64,000 nt of DNA from Agarophyton chilense (taxonomy: Eukaryota > Rhodophyta > Florideophyceae > Gracilariales > Gracilariaceae), in contig JARGXX010000080.1 of assembly GCA_030374765.1 (NCBI GenBank), forward strand, positions 620,001 to 684,000. Direction: 5' to 3'. This document shows, one piece after another, positions 1 to 10,876 of the stretch; the first letter of the stretch is position 1, and each line of letters begins with the position of its first letter. A program made the translations under genes and the position numbers. The notes beneath the pieces were generated by a model. The model saw only the letters and a program-made list of their open reading frames with translations, searched no databases and was not told the DNA's origin.

Positions 1-167
1 TTACTACCGGGAGATATACAGCTACTTTATATGACGAAAGAAATCATTGGAAGATATGAAGAGGTGAAGATAACTAAGAAGCCATGTTGCGGAATGAAGG
101 CGAAGGATGATTATAACCTGATAAGAAAATTGGTTATAGGTGGGCTAATAGATTTGAGGAAGGAAAA

Positions 168-290
168 ACTGGAATTTGTGAACGGGGTTTTGCGGTCCCT
201 AAAATAGATGGAAAACAAAGGCTTATATTTGACGCCCGGATCGCTAAACTTCAGTGTAGTATTCTACTATGTCTGGGAATCCGATAGGTT
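168..290 (+). pseudogene. RT fragment, finger region
   Basis: Translation of this frame reads a GFAVPKIDGKQRLIFDAR block, the conserved 'xVPKKDGKxRLIxDxR' segment at the start of many retroelement reverse transcriptases. A stop follows at about 288. The next RT block resumes only near 973, so this is an interrupted gene fragment, not a gene. Confidence 0.55.
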
Positions 291-608
291 GGTTTTTCGC
301 GAAGTCGCAGTTGGAACTCATGAGTGAGTGTTATCATCAGAATTGTGATATGAAGCGGCATCCTGCATGGGATACCTAGCAGAATGTCTTAGTGGAACAC
401 GTGGCGTCATGGGTCGAGTGGCTTACCATGGCGCGCGCATAGTTGCGACCTTTCCTAGTGGAATGCCAAATTGGCAACGGCGCATGAAGTGGCGATCTAC
501 TCGGAGGGCTTTACTACCCTTTGTAGCTAGACGTCTATTAGGGACCATACCCATACAGTGGTTTAGCTAAGTGCCTGACCACTGGGTATTATTTATTTAT
601 TTATTTGG

Positions 609-653
609 GCACTCACCCTGGTACACAGTATATAGTGTACCAGAGGTGAGCGC
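609..653. repeat. Strong hairpin inside the insertion in the DIRS-like relic
   Basis: Bases 618-626 and 635-643 are perfect reverse complements around an 8-base loop, and the stem continues as 612-617 with 645-650 across a one-base bulge. It lies just after an (ATTT)n run at 588-606. Confidence 0.7.
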
Positions 654-972
654 CGACTCCAAGTAAAGGAGACAACATGGGCATCATGACTATTCTGTTC
701 CTCGCTTAGGATTCCTTAACCGGAGATCCGGACGAGCTATAATAGATAGTCAGCCCCCAACCACTTCACGAGCCGTCTCGTACCTACGTTCCATCAACGT
801 TTTACAGTTGCACTGTTCACCCTCGCTGGCGAGTAGTGGCCTTACACCCCACTTCCAGCTCGCTGCTGTTGTAGCTCTACCACCCCTTTTCCATCGCCGC
901 AAGCGACCCATCGGCAGTCCGAACGCTGTCGCAGGTGTCTGCTCTCTCCGCTAGAGCGGATACTACATTCAG

Positions 973-1185
973 TTGACTGACCCACCAAAGATAGAGCATC
1001 CTAATCCAGAACATCTAGCGAGATTACAAATCCCGGTAAAACAAACGCTTTATGTTGGAAGGTCAGAAATGGACAACCAATATAATCGTATGAAACTACG
1101 GAAATGGACGAATACGTGTTTTGGTTTGCCAGCAATCGAATTCGGACGGAAAAAATATTCTCCGTTATGCTTTCAATGCCTGTGA
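973..1185 (+). pseudogene. RT fragment, palm region before the catalytic box
   Basis: The frame reads a PEHLARLQIP block, then VGRSEMDNQYNRMKL and FGLPAI. This matches the part of DIRS/gypsy-like RTs containing the first catalytic aspartate ('K-S-D-L-D-N-x-Y-H-R-L-x-L-P-x-W'); the catalytic Asp position appears as Glu, in keeping with decay. The frame opens without an ATG (TTG) and continues from a broken upstream segment. Confidence 0.55.
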
Positions 1186-1753
1186 AGGAGCAACGATTAC
1201 GGTCGAGTCCTGGTAGCCTCCAGGGCCTGAGGTATCATAGAGACGCGTCGTGGACTGGCCGACCTCAGCTGGACACATTTAGATAATTATTTTATTTTAT
1301 TTAGTGTGATAGAATAGCTTTACAGTGCAAGGGAGATCCCAGCGCCTCGCCGTTGATATTTACCTGGCTCGAGTGACGCTTTTCCCTTAGAATCAGGTAG
1401 GCACCAGTACGATACTAAATAACCCTCTTTGGTAAATTAGTTCCACTGATTGGTCTTCAAGCCATCGTTTCCGTAGCTCCGACCTGTAGGAATATGCAGT
1501 AAACGCCAGCCCATTGCACCAAGTACTCTGGGAGTGCCGCCGTCAAGGATACGAACTTTAGGACCCGCTCTACCACGCTACCCCACGTAAGACCAGTACG
1601 CTGACCTACCAGTCATTGCGTTACAATGCCCATGGGATGGTCACCCTCTGTCTTTGTTGCTCATAAGATCCATTTATAAATCTTAGCTCGCGCCAAGCTC
1701 TCCATCGACGACTCGGTAGCGAATTCAATATCCATAGGCGAATAAAAATTTGG

Positions 1754-1940
1754 AGCGTACGTGGATGATTATTTTTCGTTCGAAACGAGCAAGGAGATGT
1801 TGGAAAGATATTTGTGCGCCGTGATGAAGATTCTGAGCATAGACACTTGCTTTCGCAGACGACAAATGTATTATGGCCTACTGAAGAAGGAAGTACAAAA
1901 GTCTTGGCAGTTGAAGTCGGTGAAAAAATATTAATTATAT
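1754..1940 (+). pseudogene. RT fragment with YVDD catalytic box
   Basis: Reading from 1754 gives AYVDDYFSFETS followed by a helical segment; YVDD is the metal-binding catalytic motif of reverse transcriptases. The frame is stopped near 1937. Together with the two upstream fragments it completes the RT domain order. Confidence 0.6.
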
Positions 1941-1989
1941 AGCCAGAAAAAATGAGAACGCTGATAACAATTACAAAAATCTACTGAAA

Positions 1990-2640
1990 AAGAAGATATG
2001 GGATGTTAAAGAAGTACAAAGCATAGTCGAGAAATGGGCGTGGTTTGTGCTCTTAAGGAGGCCGCTTTCTTTGGTTTACAAAAGGATAAATACCGATACT
2101 TCCTCGACCAAAGATTATGTTGGCGGCTATGTGGTTTTCCAGAAGGAGGTGGATTTAAATTTAAAACTAGCGCCGTTGATCCGGATAAATATGGCTACGA
2201 CGTTCAACAAAACAATTATTGGTACAGACGCAAGCTTAATTGGTGAAGGAGTGGAATATATATCGAGAGCCTAGATCCCTTAAAAATTTGCGATGGATCA
2301 GATCGGTTTGAATAAATTGGAGAACAGAAGTAGAGAATTGCGATACGACACCGCTGGAAGAAAAAGCACCCGATACATCTTGTAGAAAGCGAGGCAGTCA
2401 TTATTGGTATGCGTTTGCTTCTTTGGAATCGGAATGATTATAAAACACGGGTAATTATGTTTATTGATAACCAGTAGCCTCTTGGAGCTTTTCTAAAGGA
2501 GCGTGGCAGTAAGCAATCCTCTAAGCGAGTTTGCAGACGAGTTGCCGCCTTAGTACTCGTGGCGATCTGAAAATAGATAATTTTTATGTCACTACTGGGC
2601 AAAATCCAGCCGATGAACCGTCACCAGCTCTTTGATTTAG
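1990..2640 (+). pseudogene. RT thumb / RNase H relic
   Basis: One frame reads EKWAWFVLLRRPLSLVYK, the thumb/connection segment, then IIGTDASLIGEG, the first RNase H aspartate box (TDAS). After a stop, about 2372-2470 reads HLVESEAVIIG and later IMFIDNQ, matching the second (E) and third (D, 'DN') RNase H boxes, and RVCRRVAALVLV near 2527-2562. A frame change is needed to connect the boxes, so the domain is dead. Confidence 0.55.
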
Positions 2641-3530
2641 CTCACGAACGGGTAAAAGCGGCAATGTTACAAGGATACCGTAAAATCCTTGGTTTTTTCG
2701 TGGAGTGGCTGGCGCAACAACCAGTCGCTTGCCGTCGATGTAGAAACGCAAAAAAGTCGATTAAGTGTTCACGAGGTATTGCATTGATCTTTTTCATGGT
2801 AATCAGCAGTTGAAGGCAGGTGGTGTAGCTCAAGAGAAATCAGCGGGAAGTTGGTATTGGAAAATAAAAGTATACCGGGCTGGACGGCATCGCGCCCGAG
2901 CCTTCATTTTGGTATATGGCCTGAAATAGTTGTATACGGATTGGCACTAGATCTTTTCGAACACGGGGATCCAAATCTTGGGATTTGATTGTTTCTGCTG
3001 TTTGACGGGTATCTCAGGATAAAGCCATGCTGCCGCTAACCGAAAAGCGGCCGCATTACAGCATGCTCAATACTGCGATAGGAAACAGTAGCCGTAACGA
3101 ATCCGTCACGATAAGGCCCTATTTTTTCGCGGTTTTGGTGAACAAATTGGTTAGAAGAAGGAAGTTGGCAGAAGCAGAAGTTCTTTTCCCGTATCAACCG
3201 GCCCGGTTTCGGGCCGGTCTCTGAAAAGCCGTCGAACGTCTATAGATTCCCTTGGCAATTACTCCACACAAGCTTAGGTACGGCGGGGCGACAACCGAAA
3301 AGCTTTATGCTCACCTCGCCGACCAGTAAAATAAATGCCGAGGACGTTGGCAAAGCGATCAGAATTTTAAGGGATATCTTCAACAACACAAATTATGCCA
3401 AGCACTCAAGGAATTATCCACGGCCCAACATCAGTCATTTCAGGTGGTTTACAACGGAGCATATACATCTTACTGAGTACCGCCGCCCAATTCAGCTAAG
3501 GGTTTTGGATCATTATGTGGAAACTTAAGC
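2600..3530 (+). pseudogene. Tyrosine recombinase relic
   Basis: At about 2628-2710 the sequence reads ERVKAAMLQGYRKILGFFVE, resembling the SAM-like N-terminal core-binding helix pair of tyrosine recombinases. At about 3253-3290 it reads ITPHKLRYGGATTEKLYAH, matching the 'TPHxLRHxGAT' box II containing the catalytic His and Arg. The frame containing 3307-3528 then gives a RWFTTEHIHLTEY stretch that could be the region leading to the catalytic Tyr. Frames differ between blocks. The co-linear order after RNase H supports a DIRS-type element. Confidence 0.5.
3197..3218. repeat. Perfect GC-rich hairpin (9-bp stem)
   Basis: Bases 3197-3205 (ACCGGCCCG) and 3210-3218 are exact reverse complements separated by GTTT. 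It sits between recombinase fragments of the DIRS-like relic. Confidence 0.8.
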
Positions 3531-3540
3531 CGAAAATCGT

Positions 3541-4780
3541 TTTCGTTTGGTTCAGTTTGTCAGAATTCTGACAGTAGGAATCAGTTTTCTAAAGAATTTG
3601 TTAAAACAGAAAACCGTCTCCTGGAATATTGACTTAGAGCATGGATCCTATATCAGAAGATCAAGTTTAGTTTGGAAAGCAGTAGTAGACCTGGTTGTTG
3701 GAATTTGATGGGTTTTTGGTCTAGGATTGTTTTTTGAGGAGTGGCAGTGAGCTGGATGGGACCTAATTATTTATTGGTAAAGTCGCTCGGATGCCAGCGT
3801 GTGGTAGTTTATAACACTCTAGCTTCGTATTAAAAATTGAAATATTGTTGTCAAAAATTGTTTTATACCTTGCCAATATTAGTTAGTTAGAATGCGAAGC
3901 GCTATAGTACGAGGGTAACAAGCTATCACTGTATTCAATGAGAAGAAATGAATTATACGACATAGGACTATCCATATGTTTGCGATATCTTCCAGAGCGT
4001 AAAGAATCTAACGCCAGAAAGAAAAGGAATTGTTGACATCATCAAGGCGCAAACTTTTGTGAATAATGACAGAGCTTACATAATCCATCGACGTTGTAGT
4101 TTTGAGGTCAAATGAGAAAAATGGTGCGATAGACACCAATGTTGCATACCTCAATAGTACCCTTCTCCATCAAAGCATTTTGGAACACGGGACAAAGTAC
4201 AACCTAGAGGATAGACTGAAAAGAAATGCATCTTAGAAAACAGCTCTTGCTTCTCATAATCTCGAAAACGAGCTCATTGCTACATTGAATCTCCTGAAAC
4301 TCTATAACACCCAAATCTTTTACACTTCCAAACCCCCATATCCCATTGCCGGTACATATTGTCGAAACAAAAATGCTATCTTAGCATAATTTCAAACCAT
4401 TATTGCCCCAATCTGGAGACAACCGTGTCGTTGCTGAACCTGGAGAGGCTGTGTGACAAGCACTTATCGTCTACATCACAGTTTCCAAAGCAGAATGGCT
4501 GTCAGGAAACTCAAACCACAATGGTTACATATTTAATGCGCAAACAATCATCAGTTCCGAAGAAGCGTCGCGAAACTGAGTCTCGAGTTCAAATGCAACG
4601 CAAACACGCTGTCGCTTTTCTACAGCAGAAGCGCAATATCCGCAACGATGTGGCGTGCACTCGATCATCCAAGAGAAGGGTTGATCGTATTAGAAACCCC
4701 ATGCAAAAGACCAAAGATGATAACGAGGAATACCATAATTTTATCTAAAACATACGCTCCAGACGTCCTACAATTCTATC
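3541..4780. other. AT-rich intergenic stretch
   Basis: No supported gene. A 129-codon open frame at 4359-4748 (starting TTG) is Lys/Arg-rich; it directly precedes the pogo-type transposase relic in the same orientation and could be its degraded N-terminal region, but no motif identifies it. Confidence 0.5.
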
Positions 4781-6270
4781 TGAGCATGAGGAACAACTTA
4801 TAGTAGATCGGTTTAAATTCGTAGCATCCCGAGAGTTTGAATGTACTCTTGCTGGCCTGAAAACAATCGCAGCAAGTATAGCCAATGACAGTCGTAATAG
4901 ACTCAGTAATTAATGTCCGTCAGAGGATAGGGTCCCGAGGTTTTGAGCTCGCCACAGAGATTTGGCGCTCCAAAAGACGGAGAACAAAAAAGCTACAAAG
5001 ATTGTTGCAGAACACCCAAACCATGTGGAGACGTTCGTAATGGCTCTTAAGGAATTTAAAAAGAACAATCCTAGGATTCCATGAGACCCATTGGGCATTT
5101 GGAACAAACATGAAACAAACGTTTCTGGGGAGCACGGGAAACTTACAAAATCATTGGTGGCGTAAAACACCCATTTTGGGGGACACAAGATGTCCTTTCG
5201 CAAGCCAAGAAAGCATTTGACAGCTTTCATTATCGCCTCATCTGCTTGAGAAGTGCTACCTCCATTTCCCATTTTTGCGGGAAAGAAGAACATGAAACGT
5301 TTGTATGAACCACTACCAACCGGCATTTTCAAAGACGAATCAGGGGTTTCTCATTGGTTGCAACAATCGATTTTGTATCCCACAATACTTCGAAATGGGG
5401 AACTGAAAATGGTTCGATGACCACAAAAACCATTGGGTTTGTCATTAATCGTATTAAAGTTCACTCACAACGAAATTCAACACCACATGAAAAGATTATG
5501 CTTCTCCTTGACGGAAATAGACCTAGGTGTGATGTTTAATGGCTTAATAAGGTTCAGATGGTTGATATTGAAGTTCTTCAGAGTCCTACACATAATTTGC
5601 TATTTCTTAAAGCTTGTGACAACAATATCAACCGCATATCCCAAAAACTTATTAGACATACTCATGACCATTTGAATTCGATTGGGACTATAGACTTCTT
5701 TGATAAAAGAAACCGATTGAATCTTGCGATTGCGGGATATAAGGAATTGACCAAATCGGTTGTTCGAGAGGCGTTTGAAGCAACCGGTTTTCGGCCGAAG
5801 GAGTTCCGATTGCTTACTTGGGCAAATAAGAGGCACAACGAGAGAAGTTCTGGCTACAACGAAACGCCTAAAAGGATGGAAAGCCGACGAAAAATCCCAC
5901 ATATTAAGACAGGGCAATTGATTATCAACAACACTGATCTTCTAGCGGAGATCTCGGAATCACTTACCAAATATATAAAAGAAACCGAGAGGACTAAACG
6001 TATCCTTGACGAGTTTATACCTACCTCCCAACGTTTTCTCCAATACAGAGTTGAAGACCGGTTCCCACCGTTGCCTCAGCAGCATACCTCAAACAGCTCC
6101 AACGGATAGAGGCTCGCTAGCAAAAAGCCGAAGAAGCCAAGAATCTTGCCGAAATGAAGATAGAGATCGCGAAAGAAGGGCAACAGAAGCGAGAGATAGA
6201 AGAGATCGAGCGAGGCAAACGGCAGGAAGATGCGGCTCTGAAACATTGGCAGAAGCATTAAGCACCTGAA
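4780..6270 (+). pseudogene. Pogo/CENP-B-type (Tc1-mariner superfamily) transposase relic
   Basis: From about 4755 the translation reads a CENP-B-type helix-turn-helix (SEHEEQLIVDRFKFVASREF...). Around 5090-5290 follow IWNKHETNVSGEHGK and EVLPPFPIFAGKK, matching the 'MDETG...EHGK...LPPxxIFxGK' catalytic-core block of pogo/Tigger/Jerky transposases. LLLDGNRPR at about 5500-5530 matches the second catalytic Asp box, and a VREAFEATGFRP segment near 5763-5800 matches the conserved 'AFxxTGIxPFNP' tail. Several stops and frame changes interrupt it, and the first catalytic Asp is His. A charged Glu/Lys-rich tail follows to about 6260. No terminal repeats were identified. Confidence 0.6.
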
Positions 6271-7350
6271 AAGAGAAGGGTTGCCGAAGAAATTGCTCGT
6301 ATCCCAAAATTGGCAGACGCAAGTAATACAGGTGTGAACGTAAGGTATAAATATTCTGGTTTCGATGTTTTGACTGATTCTCGCACAACCCAGAATCTGA
6401 AATCCGACAACGTTGTAGCTCTCTCCGATGGCGTAGAGGGATTGTCAACCTTTAGGAAGCGTTTGATGAACATCCAACATCAAGTTAAGATTGAGAACCG
6501 TTGTGAAACGAACAAAGAGAATAACACGAAAAAAGCGTCTATGGCGTTGATAGGCATGCACAATCTAGATCCCGCGTTAGCAAACTCTCAAGATTTGGTC
6601 TTTGATATGTCCGTTGCCGATCAATTTAGTTTAGATGGATTGAAATTGTGTCTCGTGTCAGCAGCGTGAACTGTATCACGGTTATTTGAATTGGTGGGTG
6701 TGTAACTGTTGCAAAGCTTTAAGCTACCCTACAGCTTGTGGACCGCTGTTACTTTTGTTCTAGTTTGTACGCACTGTCCGGTGTTTTTTTGTTCCAGACG
6801 TTACCTGATCTGTGCGATTGATCAGTTATTTAGAAAAGTACTTAAACTACAGATTAGGGTCTCTAGACAACCACGCGAGAAGAAAGCGAAGACTAAGAAG
6901 ACCACTTGCTGATCTGTGCAGCTTCCGTTGTTCGCAGTTCTTGTGCCTACTGTTCTGTGTCCTTCGTACCCCATGTTCTAATAAGACGACGGAAACTTTA
7001 GGGCTTTTACGTTGGTTAACATGCAGATATGTGTTTCACATTTCCCTTGAGCACGGTGGCTTTGACGGCTTCAAGTCAAAGATATGATCGGGTTATAGCT
7101 CAATCGAAAGCTATGTGACTAACAGGCTGCTCGGTGAGAGTATTAAGCATTTTAGTACACACGTGATGAGTATATTTGCTTTTAAATTTGAGTGCTTAGA
7201 TACTCGTGGAGGCGATCGGAGCGAAAAAGTGTTCAACGATGCCCGGATGAGGAAGGGTGGATGCCAAAAAGGCAGTTTTCATCAATATGATACCGTTATG
7301 CGGAGCTTCTATATAATATTTATCGTTAAAAGAAAAAAAAATAATAGTTG
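6271..7350. other. No supported gene
   Basis: An open frame at 6310-6669 continues the orientation of the transposase relic and may be its 3' part (ATG at 6440 or later would be the first real start), but no domain is recognised. The rest to 7350 shows only short frames. Confidence 0.4.
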
Positions 7351-7355
7351 GATTC

Positions 7356-7444
7356 ACATGAGGCCATCCGTCGTATAGACACTAGTGTTTACACGCCCGG
7401 AGGAATGGCCTCACACGAGGTCAGCTTGACCTCATATGAGGCCA
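7356..7444. repeat. Cluster of nested palindromes (ATGAGGCC motif)
   Basis: The segment contains TGAGGCCAT pairing with ATGGCCTCA further on, then GAGGTCA-GCT-TGACCTC, then the 12-base palindrome CCTCATATGAGG. The ATATGAGGCCAGT end recurs at about 10841-10855, just outside the Tc1-like element. This looks like the end of a foldback or MITE-type element. Confidence 0.55.
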
Positions 7445-7579
7445 GTTCTATTTTCCAAAAAATTACTAAAAAATCGCTAGTTTCCATGCTGCAGCGGCGT
7501 TCTCTATTTTCCAAGTAAAGAACTAAATTTCTAATCATGTTCTACCTGCTTTAAGCTACCTTTTTTGTCCAATTGTCTT

Positions 7580-7660
7580 CAGTAATACCAGCTCAGTGGT
7601 TTCAAGACCACTAGGGGATTGAGAAACACAGGGTTCAAACCTCGCTGAGTTCAGTGAAAC
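7580..7660 (+). ncRNA. tRNA-like pol III promoter segment (SINE head candidate)
   Basis: CAGCTCAGTGG at about 7589-7599 resembles a tRNA A box (TRGCNNAGTGG) and GGTTCAAACC at 7632-7641 is a good B box, spaced about 43 bases apart as in tRNA genes. AGTGGT/ACCACT around TTCAAG forms an anticodon-arm-like hairpin. The acceptor and T stems do not pair well, so a tRNA pseudogene or tRNA-derived SINE is more likely than a working tRNA. Confidence 0.4.
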
Positions 7661-7695
7661 TCGAAAACTCGTACAGGAGCTGGACTAATTCTAAA

Positions 7696-7797
7696 ATATA
7701 TTATGGTCTAAGAGCGCATTTGTGTCGTCTTGAACAGCAGACAGAATAAGGTGAAATCTGCTGGAGAGATAGTTTCGTCAGAGACCATAATATATCT
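7696..7797. repeat. Inverted repeat, 14-bp arms
   Basis: Bases 7696-7709 and 7784-7797 are perfect reverse complements (ATATATTATGGTCT). Between them CAGCAGA and TCTGCTG form a smaller hairpin. It lies directly downstream of the tRNA-like segment. Confidence 0.75.
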
Positions 7798-7799
7798 AG

Positions 7800-8550
7800 C
7801 AAATTGAGTAAAGCAGATTGAATTAGTATGGAGCTAAAGCAAACTTGAACATTCATTTTATACTTTTAAAATTTGCCTGTAAAAACCCTAAAACTGCATG
7901 TTGACACATAAGTTGGTTAAATGTTCTTAGATATATGATGAATGTCACGCAGATAATCTATAAAGCTATCCCGAACAGTTCCGACGTAATATATATATCA
8001 TCCATCTCATTGTAAGTTTGTCGTATCGTGGCAGAAGAGCTGACCTTTGAGGTTGTCAATATACTACACTGACCTTGTTGGTGATGGATGCGAGGGATCA
8101 TCGGCCATGCAGCTCCGGGCAAGCTACCATCTAGGTGTTGTCAGCCACGCGTAGTGTTGACATGTACCTCCTGGTTGAGTAATTGTTGGTAACTGTAATT
8201 GTAATTATATTCATGTTAGTACAGTAGTGGAGTGGCCACCTGGCACTGTAGCCAGTGCTGGCCAGGTGTCTGACACTAGGTCAGAGACCGTGCCTTGCTG
8301 GCAACTCCCGGGTGATCTGGAGAGTACAGTCCACTGCATATAGGGAACTGCACCTCCTCCACCCTATTCTGATAAAAACAGGCACCACTTGGGTCAGAAC
8401 TATACCTTTTGGTTCATTGTTTCTCAACTACCACACAGGCTTTCCTGTGCGTCGACGCCTACCATCGTTCACCTACACGGTATAGGCTAGTTGCCCCGCC
8501 GTTTGCCCCTGCGGGTTTTCACGGGGCCCTCTTACCATCGAGGTTTATTA
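7800..8550. other. No supported gene
   Basis: AT-rich with one imperfect hairpin at about 8239-8271 (CCTGGCACTG / CAGTGCTGGCCAGG). The open frame at 8255-8485 has no recognisable content. Confidence 0.5.
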
Positions 8551-8553
8551 CGT

Positions 8554-9700
8554 CTACCTTCTAAGGTTGAGCGTCACCACGCTCCCGAGACAAGACAGTA
8601 GCATACCCCAGAGGTGATTGTACGACAAATTTTTGCATTCTGAACAAAACATTTCTAATTTGTAAGTAGTTTTGCAGATTTTGCATCGTTCTTGGTATGT
8701 TCGCGACATTAAATAACATTCTAATTTCCTTCGTTTCCGATTGGTCTCCATTAAATGAATGCTGGTACCAGCCATATATGGGTTTTGTATTTCTTCTTCC
8801 TCCTTGTATTTTCTTTTCATAGTTTGAATAGCATCCCAGGTGATATATATTAATCCGTCTGCGAGAGTACAATAGAAATTATAAGGTGTAAGGTTCAACG
8901 AGCTCCCGTATACACCCTTGTAAAGATTCCAAGCATTAACCACGCACATTGCCAGCAATGAAGTATTCACTCTTAAAGACCATTCTTTCACTTCGATCGT
9001 TTTTTCCATATTCAGATTATTTTGAAGTGACCTATTATGCCTATCATTTCTGGAACAAAAAGAATAGTACTCCTCGAAAACATCTGGAAGAGCAATCGAA
9101 AGCGGAATTTTCTTTGTAATTCTATTAGTTGTCCTCCATCTTTCACGAGAAATGGAAGTTCCTGGTTGGGTACTGCTACAAATACTGGTGAAATATTTCC
9201 TCTCACGGTCCACGCAGAGCACAGACATCATCTTTCCATCCAATTTAGGCAGTTTCGCGACCATTGACACGTGCTGGCCTCGTGCCGTTATCGTATGTTT
9301 GGAAAAATGTTCCGTAGAAAACCTTCTGATGGCTGTTTTTTCAACCCCAATAAATCGCATTCCTATTCTTAAAAGTTCCTCGGCTGTTTCAACAGATGCA
9401 AAATGTGAAACGTCACAAACGATTCAATCAGTTACGAACCAATTTTCAACCAATCCCATAAAGGCAGCTGTTCCATGCGCATGTTCCGATTAAAATGGCT
9501 GTACATCTGGTTGCGTAGCTCTCATTTTGATTTCTATTTTGAAAATAACTCTACTTCTTCCTCAACACACTGTCTTTAATTCACAAGCATTTTCAGGTTT
9601 CTCATAAAGAGCATTGTTGTATGGAATTCCAGTTTCAATCCAGTTTCCTCTGAGTCCATACCAACGTGACATACTTTCGTCCACATACGAAGTGTGTGAC
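8554..9700 (-). pseudogene. PiggyBac-type (DDE_Tnp_1_7) transposase relic
   Basis: Reading the minus strand from about 9688, the translation shows DESMSRWYGLRGNW, then HGTAAFMGLVENW, then ASVETAEELLRIGMRFIGVEK, which are in the order seen in piggyBac/PGBD4-like transposases of protists. The longest open part (9360-8554, 268 codons, ATG start) continues with DRERKYF, FEEYYSFCSRNDRHNR and KEWSLRVNTSLLAMCVVNAW, the conserved 'D-x-HN...E...W-x-x-R' C-terminal catalytic region, and ends with a Cys-rich CKIC...CSEC segment like the piggyBac C-terminal zinc finger. Frame changes between 9360 and 9700 and the lack of an N-terminal half show decay. Target repeats (TTAA) could not be assigned. Confidence 0.65.
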
Positions 9701-9709
9701 GAAGTTACG

Positions 9710-10870
9710 AAAGCTTCTTTATATTCATTTTCAGCTTACAAAAAGTCAGAAACGCAAGCCCACAAGACTTTTCCTGAATTCTGATCGTTCTCAGATCTAC
9801 TGAAAACAAAAAATTGCCGAATATGTTCAAACCGATTGCGTGACATGATCTTTCAGAGCTGCAGAGAGTGAATACATTTTGAAAACGGGTCTTTAGACCA
9901 AAGTGATCTTCTATTTGAAAACTCAAAGCGGGTCATTAAAACAATCAAACCGACAAACTTCAAAACCTAACCCCTTGTAGTCTGCGTTAAGCCTTTTCTT
10001 TACATCCAAGAGTTGGTAGGTCGAACAAGTTTTTCCAAATGAGCTACAGGAAACATCTACATGAAAAAATCATATGGAGAAAGTCTCGAGGACGCATGAA
10101 TGGCGAAGATAAAATCTCCAACAGATCAAGTGTTTTCCATGGATTCAATTGCACTAGACTTTTCAGAGTCAAGAATACATTTTCCGTGGTCTATTTCGTC
10201 GAATGAACTTCAAAAAAGCTGTCTTGTGTGTCATTGTTTGTCAAAGTAAAGGTCTCGACAAATTCATTGTGTGGCTTTCATCGCCATTCGTGAGAGTATA
10301 CTGCTCTTCATTGTTCAAAACATCGTTAGTAAGAGCAGCAGCATTTATCTCCAAGTTCTAATTGACGGCTTTTGAACCGTTTCGGGAACTATGACATGAT
10401 TTAAGGGTGTTAAATTACTAATTCTGAGAGAGCACACCTTCCTGCGATTAAATAGCTGGAAGTTTATGGTGACAAAAGTGTGTTTTTGATTGTCTTTGAA
10501 AACAACGTCAATTTTTCTAATACTTCCGCTTACGAGTTTCGTCTTTAATTACGTGCTATACAAGCATTTACATTTTCTCTTAGATGTGAAGAGACGTGCG
10601 CGGGTTTTTACCATGTTGCCTATTAAACATCGGAGATCAATAGATGATGATAAATTATGAAGGAATGGAGTGTATGTGATGTTGTGTACATGTAGTGGAC
10701 GATCATTGGTGATATTTGAGGTGTACACAAGTGAGGAAGAGAGTGTTAAAAACGTCTAAGCATAAACATTTAAGGAAATTGACAAAGTTTACAAGAATTA
10801 TCGATGATATTATTCTGGCTTCAGATGTAGCCAGTCCGCCTTATATGAGGCCAGTGGTTTTACAGACACT
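9710..10870. other. AT-rich, probably degraded N-terminal transposase sequence
   Basis: Only short frames are open on either strand. Its position upstream of the piggyBac-type relic suggests it contains that element's missing half; no motif confirms this. Confidence 0.35.
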
Positions 10871-10876
10871 ATATTT

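Larger units (their letters stand above)
1..3540 (+). mobile_element. Decayed DIRS-like retroelement (RT-RNase H-tyrosine recombinase)
   Basis: Fragments appear in the order reverse transcriptase, RNase H, tyrosine recombinase, all on the plus strand but in shifting frames and broken by stops. That order with a tyrosine recombinase is the hallmark of DIRS/Ngaro-type retroelements. The element is not bounded in the window: it runs off the left edge, and no terminal repeats were found. Foreign-looking sequence separates the RT blocks at roughly 300-970 and 1190-1750, each with an ATTT/ATTTT-rich run (588-606, 1287-1302), suggesting later insertions. No open frame is long enough to be functional. 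Family assignment is from motif recognition only; a gypsy-like RT with an unrelated recombinase nearby is a less likely alternative. Confidence 0.6.

Noticed and set aside
7580-7660. Functional tRNA gene
   Set aside because: A and B boxes are present but acceptor and T stems do not pair, so listed only as tRNA-like.
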